A stretch of 64,000 nt of DNA from Phytophthora sp. 'mugwort' (lineage: Eukaryota > Oomycota > Peronosporomycetes > Peronosporales > Peronosporaceae), in assembly GCA_033558025.1 (NCBI GenBank), contig JAUCEF010000012.1, positions 2,790,001-2,854,000 of the forward strand, given 5' to 3'. Below the pieces are notes generated by a model. It searched no databases. It was not told the DNA's origin and worked only from the letters and a program-made list of their open reading frames with translations. The position numbers and the translations under genes are program-made. The first letter of the stretch is position 1. Each line of letters opens with the position of its first letter. This document shows positions 33,678 through 43,709 of the stretch, one piece after another.

Positions 33678-34079
33678 GCGCACCGTGAAAAACAGGGTTG
33701 GTATTGAATGGTTGTGGCTCTACCGTGCATTGAGGTTTAGTTAAGACGCAGCAGTTTGAATGGAACTAGTCTAACTATTCTTCCTCAGCACCATGTTCGC
33801 GCTATCCTCAGTTTGATCAGACAAACCGGTTCGTTCGCGTCACATCGAACGTTTTGTACTCGTTCCACATAATACTACCCATCCATGTATGCCACGAATT
33901 GCCATTTTCAAAATCGAAAGCAATTGGAGCTACATCCTCGGGCACCGCTGGCGTTGAGCTAAACCATCATACTCTCCTCCAAGATCCTCAGCAAGATCGT
34001 TGCTGTCGACGTGGCGAATAAAATTATGAAGAAGCATGCACGAAAAAAATGACAAGTTTGGTCGTCTTGAATTCGCATT

Positions 34080-34979
34080 CCACACTTACATGGAGAACGC
34101 GAAATCGACGCTTGAGCACTCCGATGAGTTGTTCAATGATATTTCTAGCTTTTGCGTGACGCAAGTTGAATAATTATTTTGCATTTTGGGGGCGCCCGTT
34201 CCTTGCTTGACCCATTCTTTGAGGTGGTAGCGGACCCCGTGATTGGTGTCAGCACTTTGTGTGCGAGCCCATATCCGGCGTCCGCGAGCACGCAAAAGTC
34301 GTCAGGAGCCTTGCGAAGAAACCGACCCCAATCGAGCACCGTAGCACCGGGGCGCAGCCTTCGGCACCCACATACGCGAAACAAACGCGTAGCGTCCAAT
34401 CCGAAGCAATCAGCACATTTTTGAGATCCAACCTTTGCGGTTCCTGAAGCGCTCGGTATCAGCTTGATTGACAGTGATGGGGGATGTGAGCTCCATCAAT
34501 GGTACACACAGCTTGATCAAAGTAGGGGAACTTAGCCTTGAACTCGTCTGGGACAACTAACGGAACAGCCATCAGATCTTGTAGACCACCCATCGCCGAC
34601 AAACCAATTTCTCGATAGTTGTGTACGGTTGATTACGACAAATTAAAGCTGGTTTCTTGCTTGTGACAAGACGGAGCACTTCCGAGCCAGTCCAGCGTCA
34701 CAGCAAGAGCTTCTGCTCGATTGCGAAGCCCTTCATGAATAAATGCCTCACAGTGCTTGTACAGATCATCAAAAGGCGGTCGGTTCATCCTGAAGTGGTC
34801 ACGGAAGAGCGTAACATTTCCTGATTTGTAAATGGCTCGGAAGAAGCTGTTCTCCGCTGAATCTGTCAAGCACAGTGGACGCGGGACCTTGACCAGCACT
34901 TGGGTTTCGTCAAGGGCAAGCTCCATCACGAGAAGAAGCATCTGCTCCTCTTCACTTTCGTCTTGTTCAGTCCGCATGG
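34080..34979 (-). pseudogene. PIF/Harbinger transposase, copy 2
   Basis: The N-terminal frame MRTEQDESEEEQMLLLV includes FRDHFRMNRPPFDDLY. After a stop at about 34633 it resumes in other frames with FPYFDQAVCTIDGAHIP (first Asp), LKNVLIASDWTLRVCFAYVG, and DDFCVLADAGYGLAHKVLTP (second Asp), then YHLKEWVKQGTG. This is a DDE_Tnp_4 core, with the endonuclease role in transposition. Several stops and frame breaks make this copy inactive. It converges on the SANT-like gene at 32802-33677, and the two were probably one element. Confidence 0.85.
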
Positions 34980-35069
34980 TGTATCTGGAATGCGTCAGAG
35001 CAGTAAAGGCACTAGTATCAGGTCGGAAACTTGTGTATATGTTTTATTTATACGAACATCTTCAAAACG

Positions 35070-35700
35070 AAGCCGCCATTAGATGTCTACAAAATGTTCC
35101 CCATCCTTTCCGAAGAAGTTCAAGAAGATTGACATGCCAATTTCAGAGTTGGGTAAGATCCAATAGATCCTAGACGAACGCTTCAACTTCATTTACGGAG
35201 ATTCTCAAGGTGTCGGGTATCTAGACTCCCATTACCTCGGGCATGGAATGGATAAAGATTCGCGGGTGAGTGTGCAGGAGTTCATTGCGAACTGGCATGG
35301 GAGCGAGAATGAAGAAGCCACTATGGTAGAGTTGGTGAAGTATCTTGGTGGACAACGTGACACTTCCTTGGAGGCGCGGCTCATTTGCCAAAAATAGCTG
35401 ACTGTTCTCCAGTACTGGAGAGGACTTTCGAAAAATCGCACTCACAGTGTTTTCTTCCAGCTGTTCCAGCGCCGCAGCAGAGCGCAACTGGTCAGCGCAC
35501 AAGTTCGTGCACTATTAAGCACGCAACCGCCTAAAGGACAAGTCCGTGGAGAAGCTCGTGCTTCTGTTCTTCAATGCCAAGAACTATGACAGTGAGGATG
35601 TGGCGTTCTTTGACATGCTAGAGGACTTGGCGGATGACAGCAGCAAGATAGAGGATAACAACGAGAACAGTGACTACGAGTATTACCGAGCAAGGGTAGA
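35070..35700 (+). pseudogene. hAT transposase C-terminal relic
   Basis: Plus-strand translation gives LDERFNFIYGDSQGVGYLDS, HYLGHGMDKDSR, then AAAERNWSAHKFVH and LKDKSVEKLVLLFFNAKN. That is the C-terminal RNase-H-like plus dimerisation region of hAT-family transposases. Stops at about 35396 and 35517 break it. The N-terminal part is missing. Confidence 0.78.
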
Positions 35701-35982
35701 TAGGGTATTCGATTAATATATTTACCGTTCTGGCCTCTTGGGCATCCAAAATACCCTCTACAGTTCGCCACGATAGCACGCAGCTTACAAGGAGATAGGC
35801 TAAGTGCACCGATAGCATCTTTATATCAGCATTATTGCTTCCACCTATCGGTTTACTTTGTAAAATTTCTCTCTCTCTCTGACTTACTTGATTTTCGCGC
35901 AACGATGAAGTTGCCTTGATCTCGCCTTGCGTCTAGCGAAAGGGGTTGCAAGTTCCCGCAAAACAGGCCGTGAAACAGCATG

Positions 35983-36138
35983 TTCAGTCTCAATTGCCGT
36001 AAATAGTCAGCCATTGTGACTGCTGTAAATAGACGATCCTAGTGACTATCTAAATAAGGACGTTCAGTCTCAACTGTCGTAAAATAGTCTGCTGTTGCTG
36101 TAAATAGTCAATTCTGGTGACTGTCTAAATAAGGACAC
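35983..36138 (+). repeat. Two-copy imperfect tandem repeat, period 80
   Basis: The units begin ttcagtctcaattgccgtaa at 35983 and ttcagtctcaactgtcgtaa at 36063, and both end ctaaataagga. The second unit is a few bases shorter. It may belong to an LTR of the deleted Gypsy to the right, which is inference. Confidence 0.85.
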
Positions 36139-36330
36139 CGCGAGCGGATATGTATCATTAGAATTATACTCAATTTAAAAGGTCATCGTGGGAACAAATG
36201 TAAACACATGAAGCAAGGTTTTTAGATTTTATGCATTTGACAGGATTGCAACGCTGCTAGCTCTTGCAATTGCCACTTGTGACTGCAGCAACCAATTCAC
36301 TCCGCAGCCCACACCGCTTCACTCTACAAG

Positions 36331-36790
36331 GATGACCCCGCAGACCCACCGCCAACGCCACGCTGCCCAATTTTCCCTCCGAAACGGCCAATTTAGGCGT
36401 ATAGGGGGTCCGAGTGCCCCGCCGCCTCACCTCCTGGCAGCGGCTGGCGCTGAAGACAGCGGAAGCGATAGCGACGACGACGGCAATTTGTTGCTAGAGT
36501 AGGAATCGCCGGCGCGCTTCCAATCCCAACAACTGAGTCGGTCACGTAAGCAAGCTGTGGGCACGCCGGCAAATTAACACGACTACGTTCTATTTGGTAC
36601 AATGGGAAGGATATGATGAGCTTACGTGGGAGCCCACGGCAAACTTGTCGTGGGACTTTCTGTCCAGGTTCGACGCTGCGAACAGAGAGTCCGTGTGGGA
36701 CTACCATTCCACACGCGGACGGCGTCGACAGCTGAGAGCCGAGCGCCCGATCCGCAGGTCGACGCGCCTTCGAGGTAACTTCATCATGCA
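36331..36790 (+). pseudogene. Internally deleted Gypsy: gag N-terminus joined to chromodomain
   Basis: A short frame starts MTPQTHRQRHAAQFSL at 36331 and ends GNLLLE* at 36501, a gag-like N-terminus. Only about 60 bp later, 36560-36790 encodes VQWEGYDELTWEPTANL, the signature of the chromodomain found at the C-terminus of some Gypsy integrases. Protease, reverse transcriptase and most of integrase are missing. A 1-nt frame slip precedes the chromodomain core. Confidence 0.7.
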
Positions 36791-36799
36791 CCATGTCTT

Positions 36800-37388
36800 A
36801 ACTTAACTAGTGGTTGAACTAACTAACACTGTTGTAATCTCACAGTGGTCAACACACTGCGCCGCCAACTTAGCTATCTCTCTACCTTGATGCTCAGTAC
36901 GACCTTTTCTAAAAGCATAATAAATTCCACTAATCCTACTTTTAATGGCGGTGGGTGGGTTGCCCCAAAAACCCTTTATTCCTTTATCAAAAACCCTGCT
37001 TTTACATCCCTGGATGACGCAGATTTCAGTTTGCATTACGCCGTGCTCCTGTCATCACCGGACCCGCGAAAACCATCAACGCGTTACAGTAAGGGAGCTT
37101 AGCACGTAAGCCACCAAATAATTCGCTTTCTTGTCTCGATTACACGCTTGCTCCGTTGCCGGGCTAGCGCTGCACAACGGGTCGAAGGTGCCGTGTGACT
37201 CCTTAGATATCCATTCGTCCTCTTTCTACCACCAATCAGAGGTTTCATTAAACCGATTATTCACCAATGACGCATCGTTTAAGCCGCACTTAGCCGCGAC
37301 ACGACTCATTACCACTCTCCAGCATTCTCATGTTCATTTCCTTCTCTGCCAGCTGCAAGCGCCGACTCCAGTGCTGTCGTCGTCAGCC
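36800..37388. other. Intergenic, promoter side of the TMEM184-like gene
   Basis: No gene is seen. The frame upstream of 37389 is open from 37131 but reads like untranslated DNA. Confidence 0.45.
37331..37346 (+). promoter_or_regulatory. Candidate oomycete initiator element
   Basis: The run tgttcatttccttctc resembles the oomycete initiator core (TCATTY-type) and lies about 50 bp before the chosen start codon, the usual distance. It is a consensus match only. Confidence 0.35.
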
Positions 37389-38888
37389 ATGGACGCGCCC
37401 ATGCACGCGATCAACGAGTCCAGCCTGATGCTGGGCAACGCCACAGGCGACGCGCAAGTACTGGGCCTGCCACTCAACTGGGTTGAGACGCACCGCGCCG
37501 CGAGTCTGCTCATCGCCTTAGGCTGCTGCGTGGTCGCCACGCTACTGAGCGTGTATAACATCGTGCAGCACCTGGCGCACTACTCGCGGCCGCAGCTGCA
37601 GCGCTATATCGTGCGCATCCTGGTGGTCGTGCCGGTCTACGCCATGGGCTCGCTCCTGTCGCTTATGTTCGTGAACCAGGCGCTGTACTTCGACTCGATC
37701 CGCGACTGCTACGAGGCTTTCGTGGTCTACAGCTTTCTGGCGCTTGTGCTGAGCTTCGCGGGCGGAGAGTCCGTCTGCGTCCTCAAGATGCAGAGTGAGC
37801 CCGACATCCGTCATCCGTGGCCGCTCAACCGCTGTTTCGACCCGCTCGGGCGCGACGGCCGACTGCTGCGACTCTGCAAGCGCGCTACCATCCAGTTCGT
37901 GTTCATCAAACCCATTTTTGCAGCTCTGTCGTTACTTATGCTGGCCTGTGGCAAGTACCACACGCTGGCGTACCAGCTCATCCTGGTCGTGGTCTACAAC
38001 ATCTCGTACTCGCTGGCGCTCTACGGATTGTGGGTCTTTTACCTGGCAACAAGGCATATTCTACAGCCATTTAACCCCGTGCTCAAGTTCTTTGCCGTCA
38101 AGGGCGTTGTTTTCCTCACGTTCTGGCAGAACAGTCTACTCGACTTTATCCCGGGCATCACCAACGAGCAGACCTTCGCTTGGAAGGACTTCATTCTCTG
38201 CATCGAGATGGTGCTCTTCGCGTTCGTGCACCTGCTGGCCTTCAACTCGAGTCAGTTCAAGAAGAATCTAGACCGGCTACCGGACTCGGAAGTGCTTAAT
38301 AACATGAAGGAGGTGCTGAGTCTGTCGGATATTCTGGCCGATGCCTACCACAACTTTATGCCGTCTTACCGAGACTACATGTTGCAGCGCGGAGGCGAGT
38401 CCACTGGCCGTGCTCGCAAAGGTCACAGCTCTACCAATTTCGGTGACACTTCGTCGTCTGAAGGCAGCCCGACCCCCATGGCGCACAATAACGCGCGTGT
38501 GCCGCGTTTCGTTATCGACGACGAAGATGATGACGAGATGGAGGAGATTGATCTCGAGTCGAACGTGAACACCGCTACGACAACATCGGCTGAATTGTTT
38601 GCTACTGCTACGAAGAGTAAATTGCCCGAGCTCAATCTGCCAGAGAAGGTCGAGGGCACCGAAGCGGACGTCATCATGGCTACATGTAACCCACAGGATG
38701 ATGATCAGGTCAAGGCTGCTGACAACGAAGAGGCTTCCCTCGAGGAAGGTGTCAGCGACGAGCGGCCAGCAGCGACAGATAATGCCACGTCGGCTGACTC
38801 GCTGACTCGGCGGCGATCTAGTAGTTCCCCTAGCGCCGCTAGTGCTCATGAACGCACGCGACGCGAAGAGGACAGTGCTACCCTATAG
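37389..38888 (+). CDS. TMEM184/organic solute transporter alpha-like membrane protein
   Basis: An intronless 499-residue ORF starts MDAPMHAINESSLML; the in-frame ATG at 37131 would add 86 residues without support. Seven hydrophobic segments fall between residues about 35 and 295: AASLLIALGCCVVATLL, YIVRILVVVPVYAMGSLLSL, AFVVYSFLALVLSF, FVFIKPIFAALSLLML, YQLILVVVYNISYSLALYG, FFAVKGVVFLTFWQ and ILCIEMVLFAFVHLLAF. The motifs FVKP-type (FIKP) and VKGVVFLTFWQ are typical of the Ostalpha/TMEM184 family (DUF300). The C-terminal 170 residues are hydrophilic, acidic and Ser-rich, probably cytosolic. Members act in membrane transport or trafficking; the substrate here is not known. Confidence 0.9.
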   Translation: MDAPMHAINESSLMLGNATGDAQVLGLPLNWVETHRAASLLIALGCCVVATLLSVYNIVQHLAHYSRPQLQRYIVRILVVVPVYAMGSLLSLMFVNQALYFDSIRDCYEAFVVYSFLALVLSFAGGESVCVLKMQSEPDIRHPWPLNRCFDPLGRDGRLLRLCKRATIQFVFIKPIFAALSLLMLACGKYHTLAYQLILVVVYNISYSLALYGLWVFYLATRHILQPFNPVLKFFAVKGVVFLTFWQNSLLDFIPGITNEQTFAWKDFILCIEMVLFAFVHLLAFNSSQFKKNLDRLPDSEVLNNMKEVLSLSDILADAYHNFMPSYRDYMLQRGGESTGRARKGHSSTNFGDTSSSEGSPTPMAHNNARVPRFVIDDEDDDEMEEIDLESNVNTATTTSAELFATATKSKLPELNLPEKVEGTEADVIMATCNPQDDDQVKAADNEEASLEEGVSDERPAATDNATSADSLTRRRSSSSPSAASAHERTRREEDSATL

Positions 38889-39437
38889 AAAACGAACCCC
38901 GCTAGCTACTAATATCCTATCGTATTGAGACCGCCAATACAAACAACTATGTGTCATGTACTTCACGCGGTTGCCTCCGGTCTTGATGAATAGTTGAGTT
39001 AGGACAGAGACTTACAGCAGCTTCTCCCATTAGTGTCAGTGGTACTACTACTACGTAGTATTAAATACTTCGAAGTACTAAAGGACTACATATTTTAGTA
39101 GTAATTCAATACTAGTAGAGGAAATTATTTGCCATCATCAGTAGGTGTCCATTTAATCCCAAATGTGTAGTGCACTGCGCAAATAGCTATGAATCAAGTG
39201 GTATGAGATTTTTTTTTGACAGCTGGATGGACACCGGCTCGGATGACACATGATCACGTTAGAAAATTCAGATGGAACTTGATTTTTTGTGTGTTTGTGT
39301 TTTTTGTGTGCTCTCATGAACTAGATTAGTCTGATCTGCTTCGAAGTAATAATTATGGCTGTTCCACTTGCCGACGGTTAACCCGTCAAGCGTGATGATC
39401 TCACTTCCGCTGAACTTGTTCTTGCAGGTAGCTTAGC
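38889..39437. other. Intergenic, no gene seen
   Basis: Contains AT-rich small palindromes, for example tacttcgaagta near 39068 and ctactacgtagta near 39047, and a TTTTTGTGTG-type tract near 39300. Nothing coding is recognised. Confidence 0.5.
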
Positions 39438-40508
39438 TTACAGGTGTTGCGCGCGCATCATCGCAGTTCCATCGGGCTTCGCCAGTTCCAGTACAAACGG
39501 CACCAATGCGTCGATCTCCGCCTTCACCTCCGACGTGACCTTCTCCACCGCTTCGAGCGCCTTCAAGTTCTGCTCCAGCTGCGCCAACGTCTTGGCTCCG
39601 ATCATGACCGTCGATACGTTCTCGTTGCTCACACACCAGGCAAGCGCGAGTTCTGCCAACGAGATGCCAAGCTTGGTGGCCACCGGTTTGAGCTTGTCAC
39701 CTTGGCCACTCCTGCCGCGAAGTCCAGGGCGAGAGCCTTAAATATCGCGCTCTCCATACGAGAACCCTCCGGTGTGCCAGAACTGTACTTGCCTGTCAGC
39801 GCGCCAAGCGCCAGCGGCGACCACGTGGTAAGTCCCAGTTTGTACTTCTTGTATAGATCCACATACTCGAAGTCCACTTTGTTGCGGTCCACGATGCTGT
39901 AGCTGGGCTGCTCCACAATAGGGCGGATCGGACCAAGACGGTCCGCAATCTCGCAAGCTTCGATGATCTGAACTGCAGACCACTGACTGGTTCCCCAGTA
40001 GAAGGCCCAGCCTTGGTTAATCACAAAGTCCATGTCTCGGACAGTCTCCTCAATGGGCGTGTACGGGTCGGGGCGATGGCAGAAGGCGACGTCGACGTAC
40101 TCCTGGTCCAACCTCTTTAGTGACGCCTTGGTGCCCTCAATGATGTGCTTGCGGCTGATACCCTGCTCGTTCGGGCCCGATTTGACTAGGAGTCTCTTGG
40201 ATCGAAAGAAGATTTTTGGTGGTGATTACGAGATCCTCACAGCTCCAGGTGCCTTGAGCGATCCCCTTCTGGATGGCAGCACCCATGTTCTTCTCAGCGA
40301 GACCTCCACCGTACCCCTCCGCGTTGTCGAAGTAGTTGACGCCATGCTCGAAGGCCAGCTTCATCATGTCGTACTACGCGTCGGCCGTGTACTGTCATCG
40401 GCGTCCATCCAGCTGCCGAGCGAGAGCTTGGAGACGAGCAGACCCGAGTTTCCGATGAAGCGGTAGGTTCATGCGAGGAGATTTGGCGTCAGAAGTAGCA
40501 GATGCCAT
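39438..40508 (-). pseudogene. Aldo/keto reductase pseudogene, inverted copy of 3080-4150
   Basis: The start (MASAT) at 40508 and stop at 39438 match the intact gene at 3080-4150, and long blocks are nearly identical: YDMMKLAFEHGVNYFDNAE, FYWGTSQWSA, VEQPSYSIVDRNKVDFEYVD and ALAWCVSNENVSTVMIGAK. It is broken near the N-terminus (small deletions and a TAG around 40370-40400), at about 40190-40215, at about 40125 and at about 39695. The promoter region also aligns, so this is a segmental, not only a coding, duplication in inverted orientation. Confidence 0.93.
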
Positions 40509-40839
40509 CGTGATTTCGTTCTTGTAGTAGATGCGTAGTTGATGAGGAAGAAGATCAAAGTGAAGTTCTGGTTATCGAGCGTAATGTTCGACTCGATGGG
40601 ATTATGTAGAGCCGCCGGGAATTTGGGAAAGTAGTTTTATTATAGTGACTCATCACACAACTTCAAGTTGGTAGCCAATCAGCTTCGATTAAACACGGGA
40701 AACTGCAGTCAAGTGGACAAACATCAAGTGTGTTTGTTCCCTTGACGAATCTCCTAGGATTTGAAAATGGTCAGGGGCAATGCGACACTGACAGCGCTAA
40801 AGTAATCTTAGTGGTAGCTGACGTGGCTTTCGAGTTGCC

Positions 40840-41345
40840 GTGTCTACGACCACAGGGTGAACTTGCCGAGAGCTACAGCCGCGGTCAGGGGGAGAGAAAC
40901 AATCAGTACCGCTATTCAGAAAATGAATTACTGACGCAATGGAGTCATCACGCAGATTTACGGCCCAAATAGATTCCCTGACTGTTCGTTTGCAGGGGTG
41001 TTTGGAGACCGGTTTGCCTCTCAACGAGCAAGATCTTAGTCGTAAGGACATCAGCGAAAGCGTCAGAGGCTTTGCGTAGAGACTGCAGCTGGACTTCGTC
41101 GACGTGACCTTCTGTCCGTGGTGATGACTTCACTCCGATCAAGGAAACGGTACATGCGATTAAGCAATCTTGGTGGCATCTGGGATTGCTTGTTCCAGAA
41201 CCACCGCACCTGGAATAGCTCACGTGCTCTGGAGTCGCTGAGCCTACGAAAACGGATGACCCTCATTGACAATGCCGAGAGTTACAGCAGTGACCAGGGG
41301 AGATGGTCATGGGTGCTGCTACCGGAAAGTGCAGCGCTGATGGCA
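40840..41345 (+). pseudogene. Scrambled aldo/keto reductase fragments
   Basis: Plus-strand pieces resemble the AKR at 52352: ESYSRGQGERNN near 40868, ETGLPLNEQDLSRKDI then RLQLDFVDVTFC at about 41008-41118, and DNAESYSSDQG near 41261. The order is no longer colinear, with the N-terminal piece repeated after the central piece. Copies of the AKR upstream region (gcttaa/ttaagcaatcttggtg) lie between them. Non-functional. Confidence 0.7.
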
Positions 41346-41486
41346 CGTGTAGCGGCAACAGATTATTTTAATGTAATGATGAATTGCCATGTGTCAGCCA
41401 TAAGACTGGAGAATGAGGATGTATGGTGATTCGTATCCAGCATAATACTCCATAAATCAGGCATCATTTAAGAAATAAATCTAAAC

Positions 41487-41590
41487 TAATAGGTGTCAGA
41501 ATTCGTAAAGCTGCCGCGGAAATCGCATGCGATTTCGACCGGAAATGGCATGCGGTTTTACGGCAAATGATATCACATTTCACGAAATAG
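41487..41590 (+). repeat. Left inverted repeat of composite element
   Basis: It begins taataggtgtcagaat and contains the palindrome aatcgcatgcgatt at 41521-41534. It aligns to the reverse complement of 47106-47210. Confidence 0.75.
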
Positions 41591-41691
41591 CACATGATAT
41601 TTGCAAACGATATCCCATACGGCAAACGGTAACGGCAACCTTCAAGGGGAAGAAGCTTCCCTGACGCCGGAGTTGCTGCGAGCCTGCTACA

Positions 41692-42685
41692 TCCCTATCA
41701 GCAGGCCACTTTAATAGCGGGGATTCCCACTCTCTACCGATATTGAGCTAATGGCAGTATGAAAGGCGCTCTTAGAAAAGGTAAGGTGAGGGAATGACAG
41801 ACATATAGTCAAACTAAGCTAAATTTATTGAAGTGATTGCATTAATGGAACGCGGTAGGTAATTTGTGCAGTACCAAACCTCATGTTACCTGCTATTCTC
41901 TCGAACTGCAAGTGCGGAAACCAACTCGAGTTGTTTTGGCGTGCAGAATACCTTCCAGTGAGACATCTGTTTGAGACAAGCGTATGACTACTGGCAGGAT
42001 CAACCATGACTGGAGGTAGTCATTTCTCTCCCAACCGATGATCGAGAAGTCTGACTCCACCGTCGCGGTATTTGGGAACAGGGTTGCTAATGCCCCGCAA
42101 AACTCTTGTAGCGTCGAAAACCGCCCACCAATCAGCGTCCATCCTGCGCTAAACCCGGTGTGTTCATCGGAAAACGCAGTCAAGGCTTCATGCAGGTCGC
42201 TGTCCCCCAGGACAGCTTGGATAAGCTCCTGATGCTCAGTTTCAATTGCTTCGATAGGTTCCGCCGTCCAACCAGCATCAACAAGACGATGCATGTGTTT
42301 TCTGATGAACCCAGACAGCGCTGATGGCGTGTTTTAGCCAGCATGTGGGCATAACCGGCGGTAGTTCCATGCCATCGGCTTCATTGAGGGAGTTGCGGGT
42401 CGCAACAATGCTTGCTATACCGACGAATAGCCCAGCAAATAACCCAGCCACCGAGCGAGCACGCTCGATTATCTCTTCTTGCGAAAAATGACTGAAGTAT
42501 GTCGATGACAAAATTTCCATTATCTGGGAAGTCCAGTGGTCGTTGCTGATTGGATATTCGTCCGTTGTGGCGCCCGTTTGCCAACGGTTGATCTCGAGAT
42601 CTTGGCTCGTTGGTTTTACCTTGGTGCTGACACAATCTGCTGACCTCATGTAGAATTCCCGCTATTAAAGTGGCCTGCCTATCAG
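41692..42685. repeat. Inner inverted repeat pair
   Basis: About 32 nt at 41692-41723 (caggccactttaatagcggg inside) are matched in inverted orientation at about 42654-42685 with three mismatches. The pair closely brackets the transposase relic 41893-42650. Confidence 0.7.
41893..42650 (-). pseudogene. hAT-like transposase C-terminal relic of the outer element
   Basis: Two overlapping minus-strand frames read in order: 42649-42278 (IMEILSSTYFSHFSQEEIIE) and 42294-41893 (FCGALATLFPNTATVESDFS, then SLEGILHAK). The NTATVESDFS to SLEGILHAK pattern resembles a hAT-type dimerisation region. The change of frame near 42290 and the missing catalytic region mark it as a relic. Family placement is moderate. 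Confidence 0.55.
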
Positions 42686-42689
42686 GCTG

Positions 42690-43130
42690 TAACCACCGGA
42701 ACCACAACGCGATGCAGGCACCGCTTCACAACTGAGTTTGCCGTGGCTGTCATGTACCGCCGCGAAAGGACCTACATCTCACACTGTAGGCTCGACTGGG
42801 AAGCACTCAATACAGTCGTCAAAGGGAGAGTTCCCACGATGGCTTCGTCGAACTCTAGGATAGCGAGAACGAAGAAGTCTACGACCTCGGCGATTAAAGC
42901 TGGTTTTCACTGGTATTTTTTGGCATTGCAACACCGCGGGTTTCGGTTGGGTTCTTGTCTGACAGGGGTGGATCCTCCGACACCCACCCCTCGGTTTTTC
43001 GGACTTCTTTTCGTAGGCTGATTGACAACAAATGGTGCACCGTCCGACCAACAGAGCGCCCTCCGTCCAACCACCAGGTCCCAGCTCTCACTTTCCGACT
43101 GTCATTGAAGTTCAAATGACATCAAAGAAA
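42690..43130. other. No gene seen; left flank of the Crypton-like insertion
   Basis: Contains a hairpin around ggggtggatcctccgacacccacccc at about 42965-42990, but nothing coding. The left edge of the Crypton-like element should lie in this interval. Confidence 0.4.
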
Positions 43131-43136
43131 GGTTAG

Positions 43137-43686
43137 GTGAACAGTCGCCTCGAGGCTCGAGTCAACTTGCTAGAAGCTACAAGCATCAACACTGGAGAGA
43201 GCACATTAACACACCGTGGTGAGCAAGCAAAGCGACCAAGATATGAAGATGAAAACGTACCAGTAAAGCGCCGACGCCGATCGAAGACGATACCTCGTCG
43301 ACATCTGGTTTGCGTGGTACACGGCAGTTCCACATGGATGGCTGAGTACTAACAAGCACAAGAAGTCGGACGCCAAGCAGGTCGTGGCCTTCATGAAACT
43401 CTTCATTGAAGATGGATACGCGTTCGACGAGTCGTCACCGAGCTACAAGGATAACGTCCGCCAGCTTGGGGGGCTAACGTCAAACAAAGTCGTGGCGTAC
43501 CTCCGCGCGCGAAACGTACCGTCAACGGGATCTAACGCTGTGCTCAAGGAGCTTCGTCGGCTGCATCGCGTTCTATCTATGCAATCTGATGATCGAACGC
43601 AACTTTGGCTTTCATGTTTCCTTCCGTCAGGCCGTCCGCGGTCTTGTCGTGTGAGCGGAAGCAGCAGACCTCGTGAGTTGCTGTGA
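43137..43686 (+). pseudogene. Crypton-associated accessory ORF
   Basis: The first frame (MNSRLEARVNLLEATSIN, a coiled-coil-like start, then a KRRRRSK basic patch) ends at 43352. A second frame continues KKSDAKQVVAFMKLFIEDGY, then SSPSYKDNVRQLG and GSNAVLKELRRLHRVL. It converges on the tyrosine recombinase ORF. I infer it is the partner protein of a Crypton-like element in oomycetes. Its function is unknown. Confidence 0.5.
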
Positions 43687-43709
43687 ACAAGCAAGCAGGT
43701 TCGACGTGA

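Noticed and set aside
37131..37388. 86-residue N-terminal extension of the TMEM184-like protein
   Set aside because: The ATG at 37389 follows a plausible initiator element and the upstream residues lack family similarity.
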